Shown: one piece after another, positions 4,496-12,254 of the stretch
How positions within the stretch are numbered: the first letter of the stretch is position 1
Layout of the letters: the number at the start of each line of letters is the position of its first letter
Assembly (NCBI GenBank): GCA_964436865.1
Contig: CAYTFK010000165.1
Span: forward strand, 1-14,883
DNA: 14,883 nt
Direction: 5' to 3'
Source: JAXGPP01 sp964436865
GTDB taxonomy: Bacteria > Planctomycetota > Planctomycetia > Pirellulales > Thermoguttaceae
Notes under the pieces: model-generated
Databases searched by the model: none
Seen by the model: only the letters and a program-made list of their open reading frames with translations
Told to the model about the DNA's origin: nothing
Program-made: the position numbers and the translations under genes

Positions 4496-7447
4496 ATGTC
4501 GGCAAGACATCGTCTACTCGTATGGGCAAGCTGGACGGTACTTGTTGCTTCGCTGAGCGAGGCCGCCACGCCGGACGATACTTCGGCCCTGAGAGTAAGC
4601 AGCCGAGCGGAGGCGAAAGTCGCTTCTTCGATCGATAGCTTGATCGAGGCCGATTGGATCGACCAGGATGCGAGGTTCACGGTCCATGCCGAAGAACCCA
4701 CGGTCAAACCGCATCCCGGCGAGATGACGACCGCTCTCGATGCGGCCGGCGGTTGCGACGGCGTCAAGACGGGGCGGTGCGGCTTTCATACCGCCAGCCA
4801 GGAGCAGGACCCATGGTGGCAGGTCGATCTGGGGAGCGTCGTCGAGCTGGATCGTATCGTGATCTACAACCGGACCGACGCGTCACCTGAGCGGACGCGC
4901 CATATCCGGGTACTCGCAGCACCCGACCCCGCAGGTCCGTTTTCACTCATCTACCAGCACGATGGCGAGGTCTTCTTTGGCGTCAAAGAGGGAAAGCCGT
5001 TAGTGGTGCGCTTCGGCGACAAAGCCGTTTCAACCCGTATCGTTCGCCTTGAGGTGCCGGGGCGCTGCTCGATGGCCCTCGACGAGATCGAGGTTTATGG
5101 CAGAGTTGATCCGCAGATGAATCTCGCTCTGGGGAGACCGGCGGACCAGAAGAGCATCGGCCCCTATTCGCGCTTCGAGCAACCCAGCACCGAATTGCCG
5201 AAGGAGACACCGCGTCCCGCGATACAAGCATTCTCCCTGGAACATTCTCAGGACGTGCTCCGCCGGGCTCGCGCCCTTGCCGGTCGGCTGCGCGCGCAGG
5301 CCGATCCGGCGAGGCTAGGGCCGCTGGTGGTCCAGCTCGATGGGCTGGATGCTCGCGTCAGGGAGATCAAGGCTGATGACGATGTGCCGGAAGCGATCCG
5401 CCGGGACATCTACCTTACCGCCCGGCAGCTTGCCCGCCGCATCGCCTTTACCAACCCCGTGCTGGATTTCGACCGGATCCTGTTCATCAAGCGACACGAT
5501 CCGGCGGGGCTCTACCACATGGTCCACCAGTACTACGGCTTTGGCGCTGTACCTGGCGGTGGCCTGTTCGTCCTTTCAAACCCCTTCTCAGGCAGTCCCC
5601 GGGTTGACGATCTCCTGGCCAATTCGCGGGTCGAGCAGGGCGCGCTTCGAGGCCAGCGACTCGTGCCCGGCTCGTTTCTCTCGCCTGAGCTGTCTTTTGA
5701 CGGCCGAACCATACTCTTTGCTTACACGCAAGCCCAGGGCGAGAAGCCCGAATGGTCGTCGCGCGCCAGCTACCACATCTTCAAATGCGACGCCGACGGA
5801 AGGAATCTCGTCCAGTTGACCGACGGTCCGTGGAATGAATTCGATCCGTGCTATCTTCCGAGCGGCCGAATCGCTTTTATTTCCGAGCGGCGAGGGGGCT
5901 ACCTGCGCTGCGGCGGTTCGGCTCCTCCCTGGGATTCTCCAACCTACACGCTCCACTCGATGGCTGCCGACGGCAGCGATGTGGTCTGCCTCAGTTACCA
6001 TGAAACGCAGGAATGGCAGCCGAGCGTCGATCACGAGGGGATGATCGTCTACACGCGATGGGACTATGTCGACCGCGACACGAACGTCGCTCATCATCTC
6101 TGGAACTGCTTTCCCGACGGCCGCGATCCGCGATCCTTCCACGGCAACTACCCCGTCGAGCGGGAAAGCCGGCCGTGGATGGAGATGAATGCCCGGGCGG
6201 TACCGGGCTCGAACAAGATCATGGCGGTAGCCGCCGCGCATCACGGCCACGAGTTCGGATCTTTGGTGCTCGTCGACTACCGGCCCGAGGACGACGGCGC
6301 CATGTCGCAGGTGGAGCGGTTTACGCCCGACGTGCCGTTGCCGGAAGCCGAAGGAGGGAAGGCCGCCATCCGCCAGAACATGGTTTACGGGACGCCCTGG
6401 CCGCTCTCGGAGGACGACTGTCTCTGCGTGTACGGCGCCGATGCCGGCAACCGGGGCATTTACTGGGTCGACCGTTTCGGAAACCGAGAACTCCTCTATC
6501 GCGACCCGGAGATCTCCTGCCTGAGCCCGATTCCGCTCCGACCGCGGCCGGTGCCGCCGGTGATCGCCGACGCCACCGTGCAGACGGCCGATGCGCGCCG
6601 GGCTGCCGCCGGTGATGTGCCGCCGGCCACCATGGCTGTGATGAATGTATACGACAGCGATTTCACCTGGCCGGCCGACGTGCGTGTGGCGGCCCTGCGG
6701 ATCATTCAACTGCTGCCCAAGACCACGCCGCCCGCCGATCGGCCACGGATCGGCGTTGCTGTCGGAACCAATGCCCGGGCAGTCCTCGGCACGGTGCCGG
6801 TCGAGCCTGACGGCAGCGCGTACTTCGAAGCGCCCGCGGCGAAGCTGCTTTACTTTCAGGCGCTCGATGAGCGTGGGCTGGCCATCCAGTCGATGCGTTC
6901 CGCGACCTACGTGCATCCGGGTGAGCAAATGTCCTGTCAAGGCTGCCACGAGCCGAAACGCCGCGCATCGCAACTGAAAGAGACGCCGCTGGCCTTGCGC
7001 AGGCCGCCTTCGAAGATCCAGCCCGACGTGGCCGGCTCAAACCCGTTCAGTTTCGTCCGCCTCGTTCAGCCGGTGCTCGATCGCCACTGCATCTCCTGCC
7101 ACGCGGAGAAGAAGGCGATCGACCTGAGCGCTGCAATCGACGGCCCCTATGGCTGGACGAGGTCGTACACCGCCCTGTCCAAGGACTTCGGGTTCTATTT
7201 CCACTCGTCGAACGGGTCGATCCGCGGCGGGGCGCATGGCGGCAGCCGCACGGTCCCGGGCCACTTCGGGGCGCGGGCCTCGCGGCTGCTCGAATACCTT
7301 GACGAGCATCACTACGGCGTCGATCTCCCGCGCGAGGACCAGCACCGCATCACGCTCTGGCTCGACTGCAATTCGGAATTCTATGGTGCCTATGAGCACC
7401 CGGAAGCGCAGGCGCAGGGCCAAGTCGTCTACCCGTCGCTTGAGTAA
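4496..7447 (+). CDS. Secreted discoidin / beta-propeller / di-haem protein related to hydrazine synthase alpha subunit (HzsA-like)
   Basis: A 983-residue exported protein. Residues 1-24 are a signal peptide (MSARHRLLVWASW...SEAA). Residues about 42-202 form an F5/8 type C (discoidin, galactose-binding-like) domain, shown by PWWQVDLGSVVELDRIVIYN (106-125) and ALDEIEVYG (194-202). A charged helical linker (about 240-320) follows. Residues about 330-665 hold TolB/WD40-like propeller repeats: LSPELSFDGRTILFAY (395-410), FDPCYLPSGRIAFISERR (449-466), QPSVDHEGMIVYTRWDYVDR (508-527). The C-terminal part has two c-type haem sites, CQGCH (814-818, bases 6935-6949) and CISCH (865-869, bases 7088-7102). 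This order from propeller onward is that of HzsA-related proteins, common in planctomycetes outside anammox. A strong AGGAG precedes the ATG. No HzsB/HzsC-like or other electron-transfer gene is adjacent, so hydrazine synthesis is not implied. Redox chemistry in the periplasm, with the discoidin domain binding carbohydrate or envelope, is inference. Confidence 0.8.
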   Translation: MSARHRLLVWASWTVLVASLSEAATPDDTSALRVSSRAEAKVASSIDSLIEADWIDQDARFTVHAEEPTVKPHPGEMTTALDAAGGCDGVKTGRCGFHTASQEQDPWWQVDLGSVVELDRIVIYNRTDASPERTRHIRVLAAPDPAGPFSLIYQHDGEVFFGVKEGKPLVVRFGDKAVSTRIVRLEVPGRCSMALDEIEVYGRVDPQMNLALGRPADQKSIGPYSRFEQPSTELPKETPRPAIQAFSLEHSQDVLRRARALAGRLRAQADPARLGPLVVQLDGLDARVREIKADDDVPEAIRRDIYLTARQLARRIAFTNPVLDFDRILFIKRHDPAGLYHMVHQYYGFGAVPGGGLFVLSNPFSGSPRVDDLLANSRVEQGALRGQRLVPGSFLSPELSFDGRTILFAYTQAQGEKPEWSSRASYHIFKCDADGRNLVQLTDGPWNEFDPCYLPSGRIAFISERRGGYLRCGGSAPPWDSPTYTLHSMAADGSDVVCLSYHETQEWQPSVDHEGMIVYTRWDYVDRDTNVAHHLWNCFPDGRDPRSFHGNYPVERESRPWMEMNARAVPGSNKIMAVAAAHHGHEFGSLVLVDYRPEDDGAMSQVERFTPDVPLPEAEGGKAAIRQNMVYGTPWPLSEDDCLCVYGADAGNRGIYWVDRFGNRELLYRDPEISCLSPIPLRPRPVPPVIADATVQTADARRAAAGDVPPATMAVMNVYDSDFTWPADVRVAALRIIQLLPKTTPPADRPRIGVAVGTNARAVLGTVPVEPDGSAYFEAPAAKLLYFQALDERGLAIQSMRSATYVHPGEQMSCQGCHEPKRRASQLKETPLALRRPPSKIQPDVAGSNPFSFVRLVQPVLDRHCISCHAEKKAIDLSAAIDGPYGWTRSYTALSKDFGFYFHSSNGSIRGGAHGGSRTVPGHFGARASRLLEYLDEHHYGVDLPREDQHRITLWLDCNSEFYGAYEHPEAQAQGQVVYPSLE

Positions 7448-7491
7448 CGGGTTCGTGAAGCCGCCATCACGCCCGCCGCGAGCCGAACGCG

Positions 7492-8760
7492 TCAAGGCTC
7501 GAGGATGCCGATCGGCGGCGTGGTCTGCCAGCGACCGCGCGTGAAGTCGGGGAAGTCGACCGGACCGCTTCGATTGGCGACCGATTTCTCGCTTAATTCG
7601 GTGATGCAGCTCCAGGTGGCCGCATCGTAGACGTCCATGTCCGGGGCCGCACCGGTCCGTAGTGCCTGAATGAACCGTTGGATGGTCATCCAATCGCCGC
7701 CCCCGTGGCCGCCGCGACTCAAAGCCTTCTCGCCCAGGGCTTTCCAAAGCGGATGCTCGAACTCCTGGTAGTAGCTTTCCATCGACTCCCAGGTTTCGGC
7801 CTGGGGGCTGCGTCCCTCGATGTAGATCTTGTCTGTGGTGGCCATACAAATGCCCCGCGTCCCCTGCACGCGATAGATCAGATCGTAGGGCCGCGGCAGC
7901 TTGGTGTCGTAGTAGAGCGTGACCGTCTGTCCGTTTGCCGTTCGGATGAGACTGGTATTGATATCGGCGTGCGGGTTGCCTTCGGTGCCATCGGCGCTCA
8001 TCGATACGAGATAGTCGAAGCGGTTGCCGCGGTTGATATCCATCCACTGGGCTACTGGGCCGATGGAGTGGGTCGGATAACTGTTCCCGGTCTGCACCTT
8101 CTCGTCTTTCGGACGCCCCGATGCGGCGCGGCGCGCCCTGGAACCGTAGTGCTGATAGCCCGCCTCGCAATGGCGCAGCGTCCCGAACATGCCCTTTCGC
8201 AGCAGATGGTGGACCAGCATGACCTCGCGGAAGTAGCAGCAATTCTCGAGCATCACGCAATACTTCTGCGTCTTCTCGGCGGTCTCGACCAGTTGCCAGC
8301 AGCCCTCAATAGTCTCAGCCGCCGGAACCTCGGTCGCGGCGTGCTTGCCGGCCGTCATCGCCGCGACAGAGATCGGCACGTGCCATTTCCAGGGCCGCGT
8401 AGCGTTGAGCACCAGATCCAGATCCTCGGTCTCGCAAAGGCGTTCGAAGTCTGTATCGCCGCGTGCGTACCCGGCCGGCTTGGGCTGCCCAGCCGCGACC
8501 ACCATGTCCTGCGCCTTGGCAACGCGCTCCGGGATGATGTCGCAGACCGCCTTGATCTCGACACGCTCCTGTTCCAGCAGCAGGCTGAGAAGCAGCGATC
8601 CGCGGTTGCCGACGCCCACCAGTCCGATGCGGATGCTGTCCATCGGCGAAGCCTTCGCGCCCAACGCATCCGCAGAGAGACATTCACCCCTTAATGCCCA
8701 TGCCGCTCCGGCAGCCGCCCCCATAGTCAAGAAGCTCCGGCGATCGAACTGGTCTTTCAT
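7492..8760 (-). CDS. Tat-exported Gfo/Idh/MocA oxidoreductase, GH109-type (alpha-N-acetylgalactosaminidase-like)
   Basis: A 422-residue protein. A twin-arginine signal (DRRSFLTMGAAAGAAWAL, RR at 7-8) directs folded export with its cofactor. The Rossmann NAD(P) motif is GLVGVGNRG (46-54), followed by a conserved EVPAA (144-148). The GH109-like signatures are ENCCYFREVM (172-181), GYQHYGSR (201-208), SYPTHSIGPVAQWMDINRG (227-245) and RFDYLVSMSA (247-256). Known GH109 enzymes use tightly bound NAD+ in a redox-assisted elimination to cleave N-acetylgalactosaminides; that activity here is inferred. The start is well supported by GAGGGA five bases upstream. A truncated sulfatase stub lies immediately upstream and ends within this ribosome binding site. 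The gene converges on the HzsA-like gene with 44 bases between stops. Related Gfo/Idh/MocA proteins have other sugar dehydrogenase roles, so the GH109 call is good at family level but the substrate is uncertain. Confidence 0.86.
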   Translation of the reverse strand: MKDQFDRRSFLTMGAAAGAAWALRGECLSADALGAKASPMDSIRIGLVGVGNRGSLLLSLLLEQERVEIKAVCDIIPERVAKAQDMVVAAGQPKPAGYARGDTDFERLCETEDLDLVLNATRPWKWHVPISVAAMTAGKHAATEVPAAETIEGCWQLVETAEKTQKYCVMLENCCYFREVMLVHHLLRKGMFGTLRHCEAGYQHYGSRARRAASGRPKDEKVQTGNSYPTHSIGPVAQWMDINRGNRFDYLVSMSADGTEGNPHADINTSLIRTANGQTVTLYYDTKLPRPYDLIYRVQGTRGICMATTDKIYIEGRSPQAETWESMESYYQEFEHPLWKALGEKALSRGGHGGGDWMTIQRFIQALRTGAAPDMDVYDAATWSCITELSEKSVANRSGPVDFPDFTRGRWQTTPPIGILEP

Positions 8761-8765
8761 GGTTG

Positions 8766-8771
8766 TCCCTC
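8766..8771 (-). promoter_or_regulatory. Ribosome binding site of the GH109-type gene
   Basis: GAGGGA on the minus strand ends five bases before the ATG at 8760. Its first bases overlap the TGA stop (8772-8770) of the upstream sulfatase stub. Ribosomes finishing the stub would therefore be placed on the GH109 start, a layout that permits translational coupling. Confidence 0.7.
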
Positions 8772-8928
8772 AAGGCGATTGAGATGCTGCAGTTGACCGA
8801 TCCCCGACGTCAGCCATGATGATCACGAAATTGGGCCGGCGGTCGGCGCCGACGCCTGATCCAGAGAGCACCAGGGCAGGCAAAGCAAGCAGAAACAATG
8901 CGATCTGTGTAATGCCACCTTTCTCCAC
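8770..8928 (-). pseudogene. Sulfatase N-terminal remnant (signal peptide plus first catalytic strand)
   Basis: Read from a GTG at 8928, 52 codons encode a hydrophobic export signal (ITQIALFLLALPALVLSG...GVGA) followed by DRRPNFVIIMADVGD. The same signature opens most planctomycete sulfatases, where 'RPN[FV]V[FL]I[IM]ADD' carries the first metal-binding aspartates. After it only RSTAASQSP and a TGA remain, so the catalytic cysteine motif and the rest of the roughly 450-500 residues are missing. The complete sulfatase in this window has the equivalent DRPNVLFIAIDD. An internal deletion joining the 5' end to sequence next to the GH109 gene is the simplest explanation. In the +1 frame across the junction the DNA reads ...GQLQHLNRLEGQP and stops at the TGA inside the ATGA of the GH109 start. 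That could be the original sulfatase C-terminus, though this is speculative. The GTG start is weakly supported, and longer starts at 9045 or 9033 are open. Confidence 0.68.
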
Positions 8929-9405
8929 TGCGTCCCGGTCGAGCCGAATCGGTCCAGTCCCCGGTACCCGGTCCGGCACAACGCCCGCACCGCGCCCGGC
9001 ATTTCGCTCGCCGGTCAATAATCTGATTGTCATCGCTGGTGGCAAGCAACGCTAGCGTGAACCGACAGCGCGCCAACACGGCGGAACACAGGGAAAAACG
9101 CAGGAAATGGGCAATTACTTGCGGTTCGCCGGTGAGGTTGGCCCCCCCTGTCCTCGGGCGGTCGTGTGGAAGAAAAGAAAACCAAGCAGGATGCCCTTGC
9201 AGTGGGATGCCGACCCCCGCGTTGCGGCGTAGACTGGATCAGCCTGTCAAGTCCTTGCCTGGCTTCTATCACAGCGGGCCCAGGAAGCGGTCGGGTTAAC
9301 CAGGCGATCGACAGGATCGAAGTCGGACGAGCGAACTGGGAAGAAGCTGCGGTGCTTCGGTGAATCCATACAGGAGGCGCGAGTCAGACCCCGGGGGTTC
9401 GGCTC
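8929..9405. other. Divergent spacer between the sulfatase remnant and the sensor phosphatase gene
   Basis: This 477-base stretch holds no recognisable gene; its short open frames have no signal peptide, motif or convincing ribosome binding site. It must carry the promoters for the leftward remnant/GH109 unit and the rightward phosphatase, but no convincing -35/-10 pair was found. An AGGAGG at 9372-9377 is 28 bases from the phosphatase ATG and has no in-range start codon in any frame, so it is probably not that gene's binding site. A GGGGG at 9393-9397, eight bases before the ATG, is the likelier one. Confidence 0.5.
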
Positions 9406-12213
9406 ATGTTAGTCCTGACCCGTGGACACAAGGAAGTCGCTGAAAGCGAGCAGTTCTTCCAGCGACTCGTAGCCTTGGCGCCGGCGGGCGTCTGCCTGGC
9501 TGACGCCCAGGGGAATTGTCAGTATGTAAACCAACGCTGGACCGAAATGACGGGGCTGGCGCCCCACGAGGCTTTGGGACGGCACTGGACGCAAGGCATC
9601 CATGTCGCCGATCGTGAAGCGACGGTACGGCGATGGCGCGAAGCGATCGACTCTTCCGGTGAATGGAAACTCGAGTACAGGGTGCAGACTCCGCAGGGTC
9701 GCACGACTTGGGTTCTCGGTCTGGGCCACGCTCTGTGCGATGATCACGGTCGGATCACCGGTTCGCTGAACTACAGCGTAGACATTGCCGAACGGAAGGC
9801 GGTGGAAAGCAGGCTTCAAGCGTGCGAACGCCGCTATTCGGAATTGTTGCTCGCTGCACGCGCGTACCGCTATTCGGTTGAGATCAGCGCTGGCGTGCCT
9901 ACGTCGACCGAGCACGGGCCGGGGTGCGTCGCCATGACCGGTTATCGGCCGGAGGACTACCGATCGCAGCCTTCCCTATGGATCGATATGGTCCATCCCG
10001 AGGACCGCGAACGGGTGCGGCAGCATGCCGCGAGAATCATGCAGGGCGAGGCGGTTCCGCCCATCGAGCACCGGATCCGACAGCGGGGCGGAGCTATCCG
10101 TTGGGTGCGGAACACCGTCCTCCGCCACCACGACGAGAGCGGAACGCTCATCGGCTATGACGGCCTGATCGAGGACATCACCGAGCGTCGGCGCGCCGAT
10201 GAGAGACTGCGGTCTGTCCTGGAGTCGGCGGCAATTGCCGTGTTGCTGGTCAACCAGGAGGGCCGCATCCTTTTTGCGAACACCCATACAGAGAGCGTCT
10301 TCGGCTTCACGAGGGAGGAATTGCTGGATCAGCCGCTGGAAATCCTGGTTCCAGAACGATTTCGCGACCGTCACGTGGCGGCACGGGGCGAATATGCCCG
10401 ATCCCCCTCCGTCCAATACATGTGCAATCGGCCGTCGCTCCTTGGCCGGCGCAAAGACAACACTGAATTCGCCGTAGAGATTGCTTTGAGCCCCATTGAG
10501 ACCGACGAAGGGTTGATGGTCGTGGCGGCCGTTTTAGACGTCACTCAGCGAAAGAAGACTGAGGAAGCTCTCCGGTCAAACCTGGAGATTCAGTCGGCGC
10601 TCAATGCGTTGTTGAAACTCTCGCTGGATCCTCTGTCCCTGGACGAACTACTGGAACAGGCGCTGGATCTCCTGTTGTCGCTTTCCTGGATCCGGTTGGA
10701 GGCCAAGGGAGCCGTCTTCCTCGTCGAGGACGATCCTCGCGTGCTCGTCATGAAGGCCCGTCGCGGCCTGGCCGAACCTCTGCTGAAAGCGTGCTGTCGC
10801 GTCCGGGTGGGTGAATGTCTGTGCGGGGTGGCGGCCGAACAGCGAGACGTTGTGTTCGCCTGCGGCGTCGATGAGCGCCATCAGACCCGTTATCCGGGTA
10901 TGGGTCCGCATGGGCATTACTGCATTCCGATCATCTCGGAGGACACGCTTCTCGGGATCATCAATCTATATGTCGAGAACGGGCACGAGCGCAATCCGGC
11001 AGAGGAAAGCTTCTTGACCGCCGTGGCGGCCGTGCTCGCCGGGATCGTGAAGCGGAAACGGGCGGAAGAGGCCCTGAGCAGGAGCGAGGCGCGATTCGAC
11101 CTTGCTGTCCGAGGAACCGACGCGGGAATCTGGGACTGGGATCTCGTGACGGGCAAGTGCTATTTCTCGCCCCGCTGGAAGGGCATGTTGGGCTACGACG
11201 GCAATGAGCTCGAGAGCTATTTCAGCGAATGGGAGGCGCGCCTCCATCCAGATGATCGGGAGCGTGCGCTGGGGACCATTCGAGATTACCTTGACAACAG
11301 GACTTCCCAGTTCGAACTGGAACATCGCCTGCAACACAAGAACGGCTCCTACCGCTGGATGCTCGCTCGCGGCGCCGTCGTTCGAGACCCGTCAGGCAAG
11401 CCCGTTCGGATGGTAGGTTCGCACCTGGATATCACCGATCGAAAGCGATCTGAGCAGTTGATGCGGGAACGGGAGGGGGAGCTGATCGCTGCCCAGCGGA
11501 TACAGCAGCATCTCTTGCCCGGCTCGATCCTTGCTGTGCCCGGCTACGATATCGCCGGGTCGCTTGTCCCCGCGCAGTTCGCTGCAGGGGACTACTACGA
11601 CTACCTCATGATGCCTGACGGTTCACTGGGAATCGTCGTGGGCGACGTGTGCGGCCACGGCTTCAGCGCCGCCTTGGTCATGGCGTCGGTCAGCGCCCAT
11701 TTGCGATCGTTCGTCCTGGACCACACAGGCATCGAGGAGGCGCTGCGGCACGTGAACACATTTCTGTGCCGGGAGACGGAGGAAGGCCGGTTCGTCACCT
11801 TGTTGTTCGTGCAACTGGAGTTGGCATCGCGGAGACTGAAGTACCTCAATCTGGGACATCCTTCCGGTTACGTGCTGGGGCGCACAGGCGCTGTGAAAGG
11901 CGTTCTCCCCAGCGGCGCTCTCCCGCTGGCGATTCTGCCGGATATGGATATTCCCTCGGGTGTGCCCATGGAATTGGAGGCCCAGGACATCGTTTTGCTC
12001 ACTACCGATGGGTTCTTCGAAGCCCGGTCTCCCGCCGGTGAGCCGTTTGGGCAAGAAAGGATGATGGAGGCCGTTCGCGCGAATCGCGATCGCCGGGCCA
12101 GCGAGATCATCCAAAGCCTGCAGCAAGCGGTTTTCGACTTCACCGGGCTCGACGAGCCTCAGGATGACTTGACCGCGGTCGTGATCAAGGTTGAGTCGGA
12201 ACTTGCTGAGTGA
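9406..12213 (+). CDS. Multi-sensor PP2C/SpoIIE-family protein phosphatase (PAS-PAS-PAS-GAF-PAS-SpoIIE)
   Basis: A 935-residue soluble signalling protein with no membrane segment or signal peptide. Domains in order are PAS1 about 17-130, PAS2 about 142-262 (ending LIEDITERRRADERL), PAS3 about 265-385 (LDVTQRKKTEEALR), GAF about 400-552, PAS4 about 560-680 (LDITDRKRSE), the linker AAQRIQQHLLPG (695-706) and a SpoIIE/PP2C domain about 707-930. The linker-plus-phosphatase arrangement is that of RsbU-type enzymes, which dephosphorylate an anti-sigma-factor antagonist. Metal-binding PP2C motifs are intact: AAGDYYDY (726-733), VVGDVCGHGFSAALVMA (744-760), LLTTDGFFEA (864-873) and QDDLTAVVIKV (919-929). 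The GAF domain is unusually rich in Cys and His (CC 463-464, CLCG 471-474, HGHYC 502-506). ATG 9406 is the only in-frame start near PAS1. No serine kinase, STAS or sigma gene is adjacent, so the target is unknown. The gene converges on a sulfatase with 41 bases between stops. Confidence 0.93.
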   Translation: MLVLTRGHKEVAESEQFFQRLVALAPAGVCLADAQGNCQYVNQRWTEMTGLAPHEALGRHWTQGIHVADREATVRRWREAIDSSGEWKLEYRVQTPQGRTTWVLGLGHALCDDHGRITGSLNYSVDIAERKAVESRLQACERRYSELLLAARAYRYSVEISAGVPTSTEHGPGCVAMTGYRPEDYRSQPSLWIDMVHPEDRERVRQHAARIMQGEAVPPIEHRIRQRGGAIRWVRNTVLRHHDESGTLIGYDGLIEDITERRRADERLRSVLESAAIAVLLVNQEGRILFANTHTESVFGFTREELLDQPLEILVPERFRDRHVAARGEYARSPSVQYMCNRPSLLGRRKDNTEFAVEIALSPIETDEGLMVVAAVLDVTQRKKTEEALRSNLEIQSALNALLKLSLDPLSLDELLEQALDLLLSLSWIRLEAKGAVFLVEDDPRVLVMKARRGLAEPLLKACCRVRVGECLCGVAAEQRDVVFACGVDERHQTRYPGMGPHGHYCIPIISEDTLLGIINLYVENGHERNPAEESFLTAVAAVLAGIVKRKRAEEALSRSEARFDLAVRGTDAGIWDWDLVTGKCYFSPRWKGMLGYDGNELESYFSEWEARLHPDDRERALGTIRDYLDNRTSQFELEHRLQHKNGSYRWMLARGAVVRDPSGKPVRMVGSHLDITDRKRSEQLMREREGELIAAQRIQQHLLPGSILAVPGYDIAGSLVPAQFAAGDYYDYLMMPDGSLGIVVGDVCGHGFSAALVMASVSAHLRSFVLDHTGIEEALRHVNTFLCRETEEGRFVTLLFVQLELASRRLKYLNLGHPSGYVLGRTGAVKGVLPSGALPLAILPDMDIPSGVPMELEAQDIVLLTTDGFFEARSPAGEPFGQERMMEAVRANRDRRASEIIQSLQQAVFDFTGLDEPQDDLTAVVIKVESELAE

Positions 12214-12254
12214 ACAATCGGGACCTGAGCATGATGCACCGACCGGACCGAAGG

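Noticed and set aside
5588..6973. A 461-codon open frame on the minus strand inside the HzsA-like gene
   Set aside because: It lies wholly opposite a gene with clear domains and haem motifs, has no recognisable motif, and long antisense frames are expected at this GC content.
4496..7447. Calling the di-haem protein a true hydrazine synthase subunit and the organism an anammox planctomycete
   Set aside because: No HzsB, HzsC or other anammox gene is present, the protein carries an added discoidin domain, and HzsA-like proteins occur widely in non-anammox planctomycetes.
7037..8260. A 407-codon second minus-strand frame overlapping the GH109-type gene
   Set aside because: The translation is low-complexity and rich in Arg, Pro and Gly, as expected for an off-frame reading; the GH109 frame carries the motifs.
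9166..9363. A 65-codon plus-strand frame from a GTG ahead of the sensor phosphatase, ending just before an AGGAGG
   Set aside because: It has no ribosome binding site, domain or signal, and the AGGAGG downstream has no start codon at a workable distance.
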